The notes under the pieces were generated by a model. It saw only the letters and a list, made by a program, of their open reading frames with translations. It was not told where the DNA came from and made no database searches. The position numbers and the translations under genes were made by a program. Source: JAGVJT01 sp964513205 (GTDB lineage: Bacteria; Pseudomonadota; Gammaproteobacteria; Legionellales; Legionellaceae). Taken from it: a DNA stretch of 31,700 nucleotides. The stretch lies in the NCBI GenBank assembly GCA_964513205.1, contig CAZELP010000019.1:1-31700 (forward strand). The letters run 5' to 3'. Below, in pieces: positions 1 through 7,668 of the stretch (the stretch's first letter is position 1; each line of letters opens with the position of its first letter).

Positions 1-1075
1 GACGACCAACAGGAAAACCTTCGATGCAACCGTCTGTTGCACCATCGGCTCAACCTACACGACGACCAACAGGAAAACCTTCGATGCAACCGTCTGTTGC
101 ACCATCGGCTCAACCTACACGACGACCAACAAGAAAGCCTTCGGCACAGCCGTCTGTTGCACCATCGGTTTATCCAACAAATCAACCCAGTGATTCACCA
201 TCAGCACAACCCACACGATGGCCAACAAGAAAGCCTTCGGCTCAACCTACACGACGGCCAACAGGTCAACCCAGTGGCTCACCATCGGCTCAACCCTCAC
301 GACGGCCAACAGGAAAACCTTCAGCACAACCGTCTGTTGCACCATCAGCTCAACCTTCACGACGGCCAACAAGAAAGCCTTCGGCACAACCGTCTGTTAC
401 TCCATCGGTTTATCCAACCAATCAGCCCAGTGGCTCACCATCAGCACAACCCACACGACAGCCAACAAGAAAGCCTTCGGCGCAACCGTCTGTTAAACCA
501 TCGGTTTATCCAACAAGTCAGCCTAGTGGCTCGCCATCGGCTCAACCCTCACGACGGCCGACAAGTCAACCCAGTGGTTTGCCATCGGTTCAACCCTCAC
601 GACGACCAACAGGAAAACCTTCGACGCAACCGTCTGTTGCACCGTCGGTTTATCCAACCAATCAGCCCAGTGGCTCACCATCGGCACAACCCACACGACG
701 TCCAACAAGTCAGCCCAGTGACTCACCATCGGCTCAACCCTCACGACGTCCAACAGGAAAACCATCGGCGCAACCGTCTGTTACTCCATCGGTTTATCCA
801 ACAAGTCAGCCTAGCGGTTCACCATCGGCTCAACCGAGTGTATTGCCGTCGTTTCGTCCAACAGCTCAGCCAAGCCAATCACCATCCGCCCAACCGAGTC
901 ATTCACCATCGAGCCACCCGACTCAACCCAGTCGCGCGCCTTCGAATCGTCCGACACAACATCCGACCGGACAACCTAGTCAATCGCCATCCACTCAGCC
1001 TGCGTCATACCCGACAAAAAGCCCAAGCTGCTCGCCGTCAATTCAGCCAAGTAGTTCGCCATCATTGCGCTCATC
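1..1075 (+). repeat. 60-bp tandem repeat array coding for PT repeats
   Basis: Bases 1-60 and 61-120 are identical, and the same 60-bp unit recurs with variations to about 1075. Nested in it is a 12-bp period (one xPS/Tx tetrapeptide). Copies diverge progressively toward the 3' end: bases 1-840 are close copies, while 840-1075 keep only the tetrapeptide rhythm. This is the pattern left by unequal recombination or slippage with newer copies at the 5' side. The array is visibly richer in G+C than the tail-coding DNA after 1080. Copy number upstream of the window is unknown and is likely to vary or be mis-assembled. Confidence 0.9.
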
Positions 1076-1709
1076 AAGTTCAACTGAAACACAGCGCTAT
1101 AAATTGAGTATCGGTCTGATTTCTGCAGTCGCCAGTTCGATGTTTGTCTTGCTAATAGGACTCTATCTTTTTCTACGAAATCGATCTCATTCATGGCTTA
1201 AAGAAAAACTACAATTTTTAAATCAGCAAAAACTGATTAATCCTCGTCATCATCGTCGCGTTGCAACAACAGAAAGCATTCATCGCGTCACACCCGAGAA
1301 AAGCAATACGCCCAATACGAATCATACTCCAGAGACCGTGAATGATGAGAAAAAAAAATCGGATATTCATCAGACCACGCCTATTCAATCGATAAACATC
1401 ACGCAAGAACATGTGCCATCTTCGGACAATGATTCTGACTATTTGCTCAGCTCTATGAGCGACAGCCAATCATCAAAAAATACATCTTACTATTTCGTTA
1501 GCTCCATGAGTAGTCATGATTTATTGGATCTAGAAGCCGGAGATCAATACAATACCAACAACAAATCACCCGATATAAAAGATAAAAAAAGAAAATCAAC
1601 TGTCGATAAAAAACAGAAGACTGGCTTTTTTCATAAAAATGAGTTTCCCTCATCTGATGAAGGAAAGAAAGATAGCACTCTAGGCTCATTAAGCATTGAA
1701 ATGGCTTAG
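3..1709 (+). CDS. PT-repeat surface protein, C-terminal part (5' end outside window)
   Basis: The reading frame is open back to the window edge, so the first in-frame ATG (24) is internal to the repeats and the true start, presumably with a signal peptide, lies upstream. About 350 visible residues consist of tetrapeptide steps of the type xPS/Tx (for example QPSVAPSAQPTRRPTGKPSA) organised in a 20-residue higher-order unit. They are followed by one hydrophobic helix at about residues 362-388 counted from the ATG (LISAVASSMFVLLIGLYLFL), a basic stop-transfer stretch, and a hydrophilic, Ser/Lys-rich tail of about 170 residues ending at TAG 1709. This predicts a long extended extracellular or periplasmic stalk, one membrane anchor and a cytoplasmic tail. 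The tail contains two similar short blocks (YLLSSMSDSQSS and YYFVSSMSSHDLL). Such PT repeats are best known from stramenopile algae and oomycetes. Function unknown; adhesion or surface spacer is an inference. Confidence 0.8.
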   Translation, partial: RPTGKPSMQPSVAPSAQPTRRPTGKPSMQPSVAPSAQPTRRPTRKPSAQPSVAPSVYPTNQPSDSPSAQPTRWPTRKPSAQPTRRPTGQPSGSPSAQPSRRPTGKPSAQPSVAPSAQPSRRPTRKPSAQPSVTPSVYPTNQPSGSPSAQPTRQPTRKPSAQPSVKPSVYPTSQPSGSPSAQPSRRPTSQPSGLPSVQPSRRPTGKPSTQPSVAPSVYPTNQPSGSPSAQPTRRPTSQPSDSPSAQPSRRPTGKPSAQPSVTPSVYPTSQPSGSPSAQPSVLPSFRPTAQPSQSPSAQPSHSPSSHPTQPSRAPSNRPTQHPTGQPSQSPSTQPASYPTKSPSCSPSIQPSSSPSLRSSSSTETQRYKLSIGLISAVASSMFVLLIGLYLFLRNRSHSWLKEKLQFLNQQKLINPRHHRRVATTESIHRVTPEKSNTPNTNHTPETVNDEKKKSDIHQTTPIQSINITQEHVPSSDNDSDYLLSSMSDSQSSKNTSYYFVSSMSSHDLLDLEAGDQYNTNNKSPDIKDKKRKSTVDKKQKTGFFHKNEFPSSDEGKKDSTLGSLSIEMA

Positions 1710-1718
1710 GATCTGTTC

Positions 1719-1757
1719 ATTTCCGCCCATCAGACACACAAGCTGATGGGCGGAAAT
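1719..1757 (+). terminator. Rho-independent terminator of the PT-repeat gene
   Basis: A perfect 15-bp inverted repeat (1719-1733 with 1743-1757, core TTTCCGCCCATCAG) encloses a 9-nt loop and is followed on the plus strand by TGATTTTTATC. It lies 10 bp after the stop codon of the PT-repeat gene. The ampG-like gene on the other strand ends 10 bp away at 1767, so the hairpin may serve both convergent genes, although the minus side lacks a clear T tract. Confidence 0.85.
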
Positions 1758-1766
1758 TGATTTTTA

Positions 1767-2999
1767 TCAAGACAATGCGCGTGCGATATTCGAATCAGCA
1801 TCAGACGAACGATGAATCCAAAGTAAAATTGGTAGGAAAATCAAAGACAAACAAAAAACAACTTCGTAGAGGCCAATCCAACCAACAGCCTCTTGTATCA
1901 GCGCTGCAATTGGACCAGAAAAAGTACGAGGTAACAAAGCAAATGCCATTAATAAAGAAAGTTGACTCGCGGTATAACGTGTATCAACAATTCGCATCAA
2001 TAATGCCACTAAAGCGACGGAACATAATCCTGTTGAGAAGTTTTCGACCAATACAGCAAGACACAACAAAGGTGTATCTCGCCCTACAAAAGCCAATGCG
2101 ACAAAAAATAAAACACTGACGGCTTGCAGGAGTCCAAATACCATCATCACTCGAAATAAAGGATAGCGTAATAAAATTACACCAGAAACAATTCCGCCTA
2201 AAATAGCAGCAATAACACCCAGCATCTTATTGACATAACCAATCACATCCAAGGGGAAGCCCAAACCTTGAATTAAAAAAGGCAATAACACACCACTCGT
2301 TGATGCTGTAAACGCTTCTCCTGTTTTATAAAAAACGACCAACAACAAAAGTGCGCCTATATTTTTTTGAGACCATAACGCTTTTGCTGGCGCAAAAAAA
2401 GCCTCTGAAAGAGAGAAATGATCGGATACTGTTGGCAAAGGTTCACGAGAAAAAAGGGTTGCTAACATTCCGACTATCATCAATAATCCCATTAAGCGAT
2501 AAGTGAACGCCCATCCCCAATGACCCGCCATTACAAAAGAAAAACCACCGACTACAAGAAGAGCACATCGATATCCCAGCACACCAAGAGAAGCACCTAA
2601 TGCATGCTCTTCAACAGGCAGATATTCCGTTCTTTGCGCATCAACGGCAATGTCTTGTGTTGCAGAAACAAACGCCAAGAAAAACCCCAACAGCATCATC
2701 GCCCCACCATTAGAAAGAGGCGAAAACCAGGCCATTCCATTAAATCCCAGAAGTAAGATAAATTGAGTTATCAACAACCAACTTCGGCGTCTCCCCAGTT
2801 TAAAAGGACAAAAATGATCAAGCAAAGGAGCCCATAAAAAACGATAACTATAAGGCAAACCGATCAGACTCAAAAAACCGATAGACATCAAAGACAAGCC
2901 TTCACTGGAAAACCAAGCTTGTAATGTTCCTGTTAAAAGCATTAAAGGAAGACCTGAAGAAAACCCCAGTAGCAAGACGGTCAAAAGACGTTTGTTCAT
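1767..2999 (-). CDS. ampG: AmpG-like muropeptide MFS permease
   Basis: A 410-residue, very hydrophobic protein of the major facilitator superfamily with about 12 predicted membrane segments. The N-terminus (LLLGFSSGLPLMLLTGTLQAW) and the following loop (YRFLWAPLLDHF, then GRRRSW) are characteristic of AmpG, the inner-membrane importer of GlcNAc-anhydroMurNAc peptides for peptidoglycan recycling. The segment SATQDIAVDAQRTE matches the conserved AmpG region in TM4-5. A GTG codon at 3002 precedes the ATG at 2999; the ATG was chosen, although no clear ribosome site precedes either. Length is at the short end for the family. It lies downstream of mip on the same strand, separated by a hairpin. Some bacteria carry several AmpG paralogues, so the exact substrate is not proved. 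Confidence 0.85.
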   Translation of the reverse strand: MNKRLLTVLLLGFSSGLPLMLLTGTLQAWFSSEGLSLMSIGFLSLIGLPYSYRFLWAPLLDHFCPFKLGRRRSWLLITQFILLLGFNGMAWFSPLSNGGAMMLLGFFLAFVSATQDIAVDAQRTEYLPVEEHALGASLGVLGYRCALLVVGGFSFVMAGHWGWAFTYRLMGLLMIVGMLATLFSREPLPTVSDHFSLSEAFFAPAKALWSQKNIGALLLLVVFYKTGEAFTASTSGVLLPFLIQGLGFPLDVIGYVNKMLGVIAAILGGIVSGVILLRYPLFRVMMVFGLLQAVSVLFFVALAFVGRDTPLLCLAVLVENFSTGLCSVALVALLMRIVDTRYTASQLSLLMAFALLPRTFSGPIAALIQEAVGWIGLYEVVFCLSLIFLPILLWIHRSSDADSNIARALS

Positions 3000-3028
3000 C
3001 ACTCAAATTAAAGACAGGTTTTTAGGAT

Positions 3029-3060
3029 TAGGGTTTGTTGAAAATCGGCAACAAACCCTA
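3029..3060 (-). terminator. Hairpin after mip
   Basis: A perfect 12-bp inverted repeat (3029-3040 TAGGGTTTGTTG with 3049-3060) with an 8-nt loop sits 12 bp after the mip stop codon. Neither side has a good T tract, so it may be a weak or Rho-assisted terminator, or a stabilising 3' hairpin between mip and the ampG-like gene. Confidence 0.55.
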
Positions 3061-3072
3061 GAGAAAACAGTG

Positions 3073-3798
3073 CTATTTCTTGGTATCAATTAAATGGATA
3101 TTGAAAATTAATGTTTCATTAGGACCAATCATGCCCCCAACATTTCTAGCACCATAAGCCAAACTTGCAGGAACATACACTTCCCATGTTGATCCGACCG
3201 GCATCAACTGCAACACTTCAGTCCAACCCGGAATCACTTGTGAAACTTTAAATGATGCAGGCTTACCTGATTTATCAGTGCTATCAAATACAGTTCCATT
3301 GATTAATTTGCCAGTATATTCAACTGTAACAGTATCTTCTTTTCCTGGTTTTTGTCCTTTTCCTGCCGTCAAAATTTTATATTGCAGACCACTTGGTAAA
3401 GTGATTACTCCTGTTTTGGCCTTATTAGCTGCTAAAAATGCATCGCCAGCAGCTTTATTAGTTGCGGCCAACTTATCCATCTCTGCCACGCGTTTTGCCA
3501 TCATTCGTTTTTGAAAATCATCTAAAACGTCTTTCATTTGTTGTTCAGTCAACAATGTTTTTTGGTCACTCAAACCATCGACTAACCCTTTTGAAAAAAC
3601 AACAGGATTGATTTCAATCCCTTGACGCTTCAAATGCTTTCCTAAATCAACACCAATACTATAAGAGACCTTATCCTGATCATTTGCAAGGGTTGTTTCA
3701 GAAGCTGAAGTTGTTGCCGTAGTGCTGGTTGCCGTGTCCTGAGCCCAAGCCGCAGAAAACGTTAAGCCAATCACGCAAGCTATCCATTTCATTTTCAT
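3073..3798 (-). CDS. mip: Mip-like secreted FKBP-type peptidyl-prolyl isomerase
   Basis: A 241-residue protein with a signal peptide (MKMKWIACVIGLTFSAAWA, cleavage before Gln-20), a Thr/Ser/Ala-rich linker, a helical dimerisation region (about 40-130, including DKVSYSIGVDLGKHLKRQGIE and LTEQQMKDVLDDFQKRM) and a C-terminal FKBP domain (about 130-241). The FKBP domain shows LPSGLQYKI, VTVEYTGKLINGTVFDST, VIPGWTEVLQLMP, AYGAR and GPNETLIFNIHLI. From memory this closely follows L. pneumophila Mip, the macrophage infectivity potentiator, in length, signal-peptide start (MKMK) and domain layout. It is expected in the periplasm or on the surface and catalyses cis-trans isomerisation at proline. A good ribosome site (GAGGAAAAC) precedes the ATG. 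It diverges from xseA across a 116-bp gap. Confidence 0.93.
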   Translation of the reverse strand: MKMKWIACVIGLTFSAAWAQDTATSTTATTSASETTLANDQDKVSYSIGVDLGKHLKRQGIEINPVVFSKGLVDGLSDQKTLLTEQQMKDVLDDFQKRMMAKRVAEMDKLAATNKAAGDAFLAANKAKTGVITLPSGLQYKILTAGKGQKPGKEDTVTVEYTGKLINGTVFDSTDKSGKPASFKVSQVIPGWTEVLQLMPVGSTWEVYVPASLAYGARNVGGMIGPNETLIFNIHLIDTKK

Positions 3799-3914
3799 GT
3801 TGTTTTCCTCATAAAAAAAATTATTCGTCCTATTCTGCCTAACTTTAGCTTGGATTACTAGTCAATTAGAGGTAAAGTTCTTCAAATAGACAAAGTATGC
3901 TAATTTTTTGATAA

Positions 3915-5132
3915 ATGAATATGCCGTCCACAGAACAACGCATTCTCAGTGTAAGTGAAATCAATCGAACCGCTCGCGAAGTTCTTGAGATTCTTGGTGT
4001 ACTAAATGTAGAAGGAGAGCTTTCGAACGTAACGCGAGCTGCCTCCGGTCATTATTATTTTACACTCAAAGACAAACAAGCCCAACTCAGGTGCGCGTTT
4101 TTTAAAAATCGACACACACGCAATATGCCCACTATTTCTGACGGCGAACAGATTATTGCAGAAGGACGACTCAGTCTCTATGAGGGGCGAGGCGACTATC
4201 AGTTGATTGTGGAATCTGTGAAAAAAGCAGGTTTAGGAGAACTTTATCGCGCCTTTCAGCTATTAAAAACAAAACTTGAAGGTCTTGGGCTTTTTGAAAG
4301 TCATCGAAAAAAGAAAATTCCACAACACATCGAACACATTGGCATTATCACATCTCCCATTGGTGCGGCTCTTCATGACATCATGACGACACTTAAAAGA
4401 CGTCATCCAATGGTCCACACTTATCTATATCCAAGCGAAGTTCAAGGAGCTCAAGCAACAGCGCAACTCATTCGCGCAATTGAGCAAGCCAACCAGGAAA
4501 AACGTTGTCAGGTGATTTTATTGGCCAGAGGTGGCGGCAGTCTTGAGGATTTGTGGCCATTCAATCAAGAATCACTTGCTTATGCCATTGTAAACAGCCC
4601 AATCCCCATCGTCACGGGGATTGGGCATGAGACCGATTTTACAATCGCAGATTTTGTTGCTGATTTTCGTGCGGCAACACCAACAGCGGCAGCAGAGCAT
4701 GTCACACCAGACTGGTTGGCCCTAATCGAACAATTCACCAATCTACGCAATAGGCTTAAAATTGCGATGGAACGGTACCTGCTGATACAAAAAAGGGAAA
4801 TTGATTTTTATTTAAAACGCCTCCCATCGCCAGAACGAAAACTGCAAACACAAATACAAACGCTCGACCATGTCATGAGCAATCTTAGAAAAAACATGGA
4901 TTATCTTCTTAAAAAAGAACAGTATAGATACAGTAAAGCCACAGAAATTATGCATACGTTAAGTCCGTTGAACACATTAAAGCGAGGATATGCCATCGCC
5001 ATGCATCATGAGAAAGTATTAACGGATCATCAAGCAATATCTATTGATGAAACACTGACATTAACACTTAAAACAGGTAAGCTACGCTGTAAAGTCATTG
5101 AAGATATCACAACATTAGATGCTGACACTTGA
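3915..5132 (+). CDS. xseA: Exodeoxyribonuclease VII large subunit
   Basis: A 405-residue protein with an N-terminal OB-fold (about 10-105: VSEINRTAREVLE, VEGELSN, GHYYFTLKDKQAQLRCAFF) and the central catalytic region. The catalytic region shows IGIITSPIGAALHDI, LLARGGGSLEDLWPFNQE and GIGHETDFTIADFVADFRAATPTAAAE, followed by a helical C-terminal part. With the small subunit XseB (not in the window) it degrades single-stranded DNA to short oligonucleotides. A TAA stop immediately before ATG 3915 fixes the start at or after this codon. The protein is shorter than the E. coli one (456 residues), mainly in the C-terminal helical region. The last 14 bp overlap the rhomboid gene, so the two are probably translationally coupled. 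Confidence 0.95.
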   Translation: MNMPSTEQRILSVSEINRTAREVLEILGVLNVEGELSNVTRAASGHYYFTLKDKQAQLRCAFFKNRHTRNMPTISDGEQIIAEGRLSLYEGRGDYQLIVESVKKAGLGELYRAFQLLKTKLEGLGLFESHRKKKIPQHIEHIGIITSPIGAALHDIMTTLKRRHPMVHTYLYPSEVQGAQATAQLIRAIEQANQEKRCQVILLARGGGSLEDLWPFNQESLAYAIVNSPIPIVTGIGHETDFTIADFVADFRAATPTAAAEHVTPDWLALIEQFTNLRNRLKIAMERYLLIQKREIDFYLKRLPSPERKLQTQIQTLDHVMSNLRKNMDYLLKKEQYRYSKATEIMHTLSPLNTLKRGYAIAMHHEKVLTDHQAISIDETLTLTLKTGKLRCKVIEDITTLDADT

Positions 5133-5688
5133 CCATTTAAATCAAAGCCTAGATCTGATTATTTCTCAAACTCAACAAAATGAGACCGCACTTCTTGTCA
5201 TTTTAGGCGTGGTTTGGGGCGTGTTTTTTGTTTCTCGTCTTTTCCCAATGATGCTCTGTTTAGGAATTATTCCACGAGAAGTTCGTGGAATACCTGGAAT
5301 TTTTTTCGCGCCTTTTTTGCACGCTAATTTCAATCATCTATTTTACAACACCCCTCCTCTACTGGTACTCAGTGATTTTTTACTGGTACACGGATATTCG
5401 TATTTTATGTTAGCTACATTAAGCCTCACAGTTATCAGCGGCTCATTGGTTTGGTTATTTGGAAAAAAAGGCATTCATATTGGTGCAAGCGCTGTCATTA
5501 CCGGCTATTGGGCGCTTCTTGTCGCTAATATTTATGAGCAAGGGACTCTCACTGCCATTTTACTGGGAGGTATTGCACTTTACGCTTTTGCTGGGATTTT
5601 TATCGGCATCTTCCCCAAAGAAAAAGGCGTATCTTGGGAAGGACACTTTTTTGGATTGCTCGCAGGAATTGCCATCAGTTTCTTCTAA
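5119..5688 (+). CDS. Rhomboid family intramembrane serine protease
   Basis: A 189-residue polytopic membrane protein. It has the rhomboid signatures in order: HANFNHLFYN (the H-x4-H-x3-N pattern of TM2), IGASAVITGYWALL (GxSx with the nucleophilic Ser in TM4) and WEGHFFGLLAGIA (catalytic His in TM6). Family members cleave membrane proteins within or next to their transmembrane helix; the substrate here is unknown. The length fits the minimal six-helix bacterial form, with no extra domain. It starts inside the end of xseA and ends at a gap that faces the convergent lipA operon. Confidence 0.88.
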   Translation: MLTLDHLNQSLDLIISQTQQNETALLVILGVVWGVFFVSRLFPMMLCLGIIPREVRGIPGIFFAPFLHANFNHLFYNTPPLLVLSDFLLVHGYSYFMLATLSLTVISGSLVWLFGKKGIHIGASAVITGYWALLVANIYEQGTLTAILLGGIALYAFAGIFIGIFPKEKGVSWEGHFFGLLAGIAISFF

Positions 5689-5742
5689 AAAACAGACATC
5701 AATCCATTCTCTCGCTTAAACGGAATAAAAAACTTCGAAGTA

Positions 5743-5964
5743 GATCTTTTTATTATATTCAGACAAAAAGATCATTAAAACCTTGATTTTTATAAAAACC
5801 TTTGGCTGTGAATAACTTTTTTCATCCTGCTTAATCAAATTGGATTAACAAACAACAACATAAACGTAACTTATTGATTTTAAATAATTTTATATATAAA
5901 TACTTCATTTTTTAAAAACCGGATTATCCACAAAAACTGTGAATAACTCTGTGTATATACCGGT
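5743..5964. promoter_or_regulatory. DnaA-box cluster in an AT-rich gap (oriC-like or DnaA-titration site)
   Basis: The 317-bp gene-free stretch 5689-6005 lies between two convergent genes. It contains three exact matches to the DnaA box TTATNCACA: 5807-5815 (minus orientation, TGTGAATAA), 5924-5932 (TTATCCACA) and 5938-5946 (TGTGAATAA). A one-mismatch copy lies at 5950-5958 (TGTGTATAT). The 12-mer CTGTGAATAACT occurs identically at 5806-5817 and 5937-5948. To the left is an 11/13 match to the E. coli oriC 13-mer (5743-5755) within a perfect 9-bp inverted repeat carrying two GATC sites (5743-5751 and 5765-5773). Between the boxes is a long AT-rich tract (about 5875-5917). ACCGG/CCGGT arms (5918-5922, 5960-5964) bracket the right cluster. 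No gene starts here, so an ordinary promoter role is unlikely. Confidence 0.6.
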
Positions 5965-6005
5965 AAAGGCTTTGAAAATCCTAGACTCAGATTGGTGCAT
6001 ACAAA

Positions 6006-7013
6006 TCACTCAGCATCAAGACCAAGATTGTCTCGTTTAAAAACGCGATCAGCACGATAACTTGAACGAACAAAAGGTCCTGAGGCGACTTCAAAAAATC
6101 CTTTTTTTAATCCGATTTCTCTGAGATTTTGAAACTCTTCTGGTGTGACATAGCGAACAACCGGTAAATGATGTTTTGTTGGTTGAAGATACTGACCTAA
6201 CGTTAAAATATCCACATTCATTGAACGCATGTCATCCATTGCTTGCAAGATCTCATCCATTGTTTCGCCTAAACCGAGCATCAAACTCGTTTTCGTAAGC
6301 AACGATGGACGATATTGTTTGGCAAATTCAAGCACACGCAGTGTCTGCCAATATCCAGCACGATTGTCTCGAACAGGATGCGTTAAACGTTCAACTGTTT
6401 CAACATTTTGAGCAAAAACATCGACAGGGCTATCCAATAACACTTGAACATGCTCAAATACGCCTTGAAAATCAGGAGTCAATACCTCCACCTTCGTGTG
6501 TGGAGAGGCTTTTTTAATGGCACTTACAGCCTGACCATAATGCGCCGCACCACCATCTGGTAAATCATCTCGATTTACTGAGGTTAATACGACATAATCT
6601 AAATTCATCAGTTTAACTGTTCTCGCCGCGTTTTCTGGCTCGTCAGGATCCAATCGACCTTGAGGATTTCCTGTATCCACCGCACAAAAACGACACGCTC
6701 GCGTACAGACAGCCCCCATTAACATAATAGTCGCTGTACCATGAGACCAACACTCACTTATATTAGGACATTTGGCCTCTTCACAAACCGTAGATAAACC
6801 ATGTTCACGAACAACAGATTTTACTTTTGCATAGTTAGGATGAACAGCGTTTACCATTTTCAGCCAAGAAGGCTTAGGAAGCCTTGATTTCTCTCCATCT
6901 GTTGCATCTGCAGTCAAAGACTTAATCCCATCTTTGATTGCGACAACACCAGAAGCAGTTTTATATTTTTGACCACTTTCGATACGGACAGGAATTTGAT
7001 CTAGCTTACTCAT
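6006..7013 (-). CDS. lipA: Lipoyl synthase (radical SAM)
   Basis: A 335-residue protein that inserts two sulfurs into the octanoyl chain on lipoyl-carrier domains. Both iron-sulfur motifs are present: CEEAKCPNISEC for the auxiliary cluster and CTRACRFC (CX3CX2C) for the radical SAM cluster. LTSVNRDDLPDGGA, LMLGLGET, LGQYLQPTKHHLPVVRYV and the C-terminal GPFVRSSYRAD are typical of LipA. Length fits the family. A GTG at 7019 is possible, but ATG 7013 gives the usual MSK start and overlaps the PAP2 stop by 8 bp (ATGAGTAA). It is the last gene of the accA-tilS-PAP2-lipA operon. No lipB lies in the window. Confidence 0.96.
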   Translation of the reverse strand: MSKLDQIPVRIESGQKYKTASGVVAIKDGIKSLTADATDGEKSRLPKPSWLKMVNAVHPNYAKVKSVVREHGLSTVCEEAKCPNISECWSHGTATIMLMGAVCTRACRFCAVDTGNPQGRLDPDEPENAARTVKLMNLDYVVLTSVNRDDLPDGGAAHYGQAVSAIKKASPHTKVEVLTPDFQGVFEHVQVLLDSPVDVFAQNVETVERLTHPVRDNRAGYWQTLRVLEFAKQYRPSLLTKTSLMLGLGETMDEILQAMDDMRSMNVDILTLGQYLQPTKHHLPVVRYVTPEEFQNLREIGLKKGFFEVASGPFVRSSYRADRVFKRDNLGLDAE

Positions 7014-7668
7014 TTGCACTCACAGGAAGACGTTGTACTAATTTAAAATATTGATAGCGTTTTGTGACCCACTCGATTAATCCAACTTCTATCAATGCCA
7101 AAAAAGATGCTGTCATCACATCGCTCATAAAATGTTTGAGCAATAAAATACGGGTTGCCGCAATACACAAAGCCAGTATTATAAAAGCAAATGTCTTTTT
7201 TGGAAACAAAATAGACAAGCCAAAGGCAAGCGCCATGATGGTTGTGGTATGTCCTGATGGACAAGACCAATACACCGAATGCGTCTGAAAACCAAAAAAA
7301 CCATATAACCCTTCTTGGAAAAATAAATCAGGACGAGCGCGCCCCAAAAGCACTTTTAGAACAAGCGCAATGAGGTTGGGCACAAAAACACACACGGTTA
7401 AAAACCAAGCACGTTCTTCCCAAAGCTTTTTGGGCTTGATATAACGAAAAAAAAGAGCGATTCCAACAAGACAAGCCATCACGGCGACATGCTCGCCTAA
7501 AAGCGTCATGCCCTTCAAGAAAAACAATTTTTCGTGAAGATGATGGTTGAAAATCCAAGTGGCCAAAGCACGATCAATGACATAATAAGACATGAGCACC
7601 AACAACAATGCACTCAATATATTTCGGGGCTTACTCATCCACATAAACAACCGATCAAACATCGTCAT
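7006..7668 (-). CDS. PAP2-family membrane phosphatase
   Basis: A 220-residue membrane protein with about six hydrophobic helices and the three-part PAP2 phosphatase signature: KVLLGRARPD, CPSGHTTT (catalytic His) and TRILLLKHFMSD (written here as seen; the family consensus is SRxxxxxHxxxD, with the nucleophilic His in KHFMSD). Members remove phosphate from lipid phosphates such as undecaprenyl pyrophosphate or phosphatidic acid, or from lipid A. ATG 7668 was chosen because a strong ribosome site (AAAGGAGA, 7-base spacing) precedes it; a longer frame back to 7812 only shadows tilS. It overlaps the tilS end by 14 bp and lipA by 8 bp, so it is cotranscribed. The true substrate cannot be read from the sequence. 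Confidence 0.88.
   Translation of the reverse strand: MTMFDRLFMWMSKPRNILSALLLVLMSYYVIDRALATWIFNHHLHEKLFFLKGMTLLGEHVAVMACLVGIALFFRYIKPKKLWEERAWFLTVCVFVPNLIALVLKVLLGRARPDLFFQEGLYGFFGFQTHSVYWSCPSGHTTTIMALAFGLSILFPKKTFAFIILALCIAATRILLLKHFMSDVMTASFLALIEVGLIEWVTKRYQYFKLVQRLPVSANE

Noticed and set aside
1..840. CRISPR-like array
   Set aside because: Units are contiguous, in frame and 60 bp long without unique spacers; they encode regular peptides, so this is a coding tandem repeat.
37..1107. A 356-codon open frame overlapping the PT-repeat gene in another frame (His/Arg/Asn-rich)
   Set aside because: It is open only because the 60-bp repeat (a multiple of 3) has no stop in that frame; it lacks a tail, ribosome site and sensible composition. 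The Pro/Ser/Thr frame continues into a membrane segment and tail.
3799..3914. Sigma-70 promoters in the mip/xseA divergent gap
   Set aside because: A TTGACT box on the minus strand and a TATGCT box on the plus strand are visible, but neither has a convincing partner at 16-18 bp spacing.
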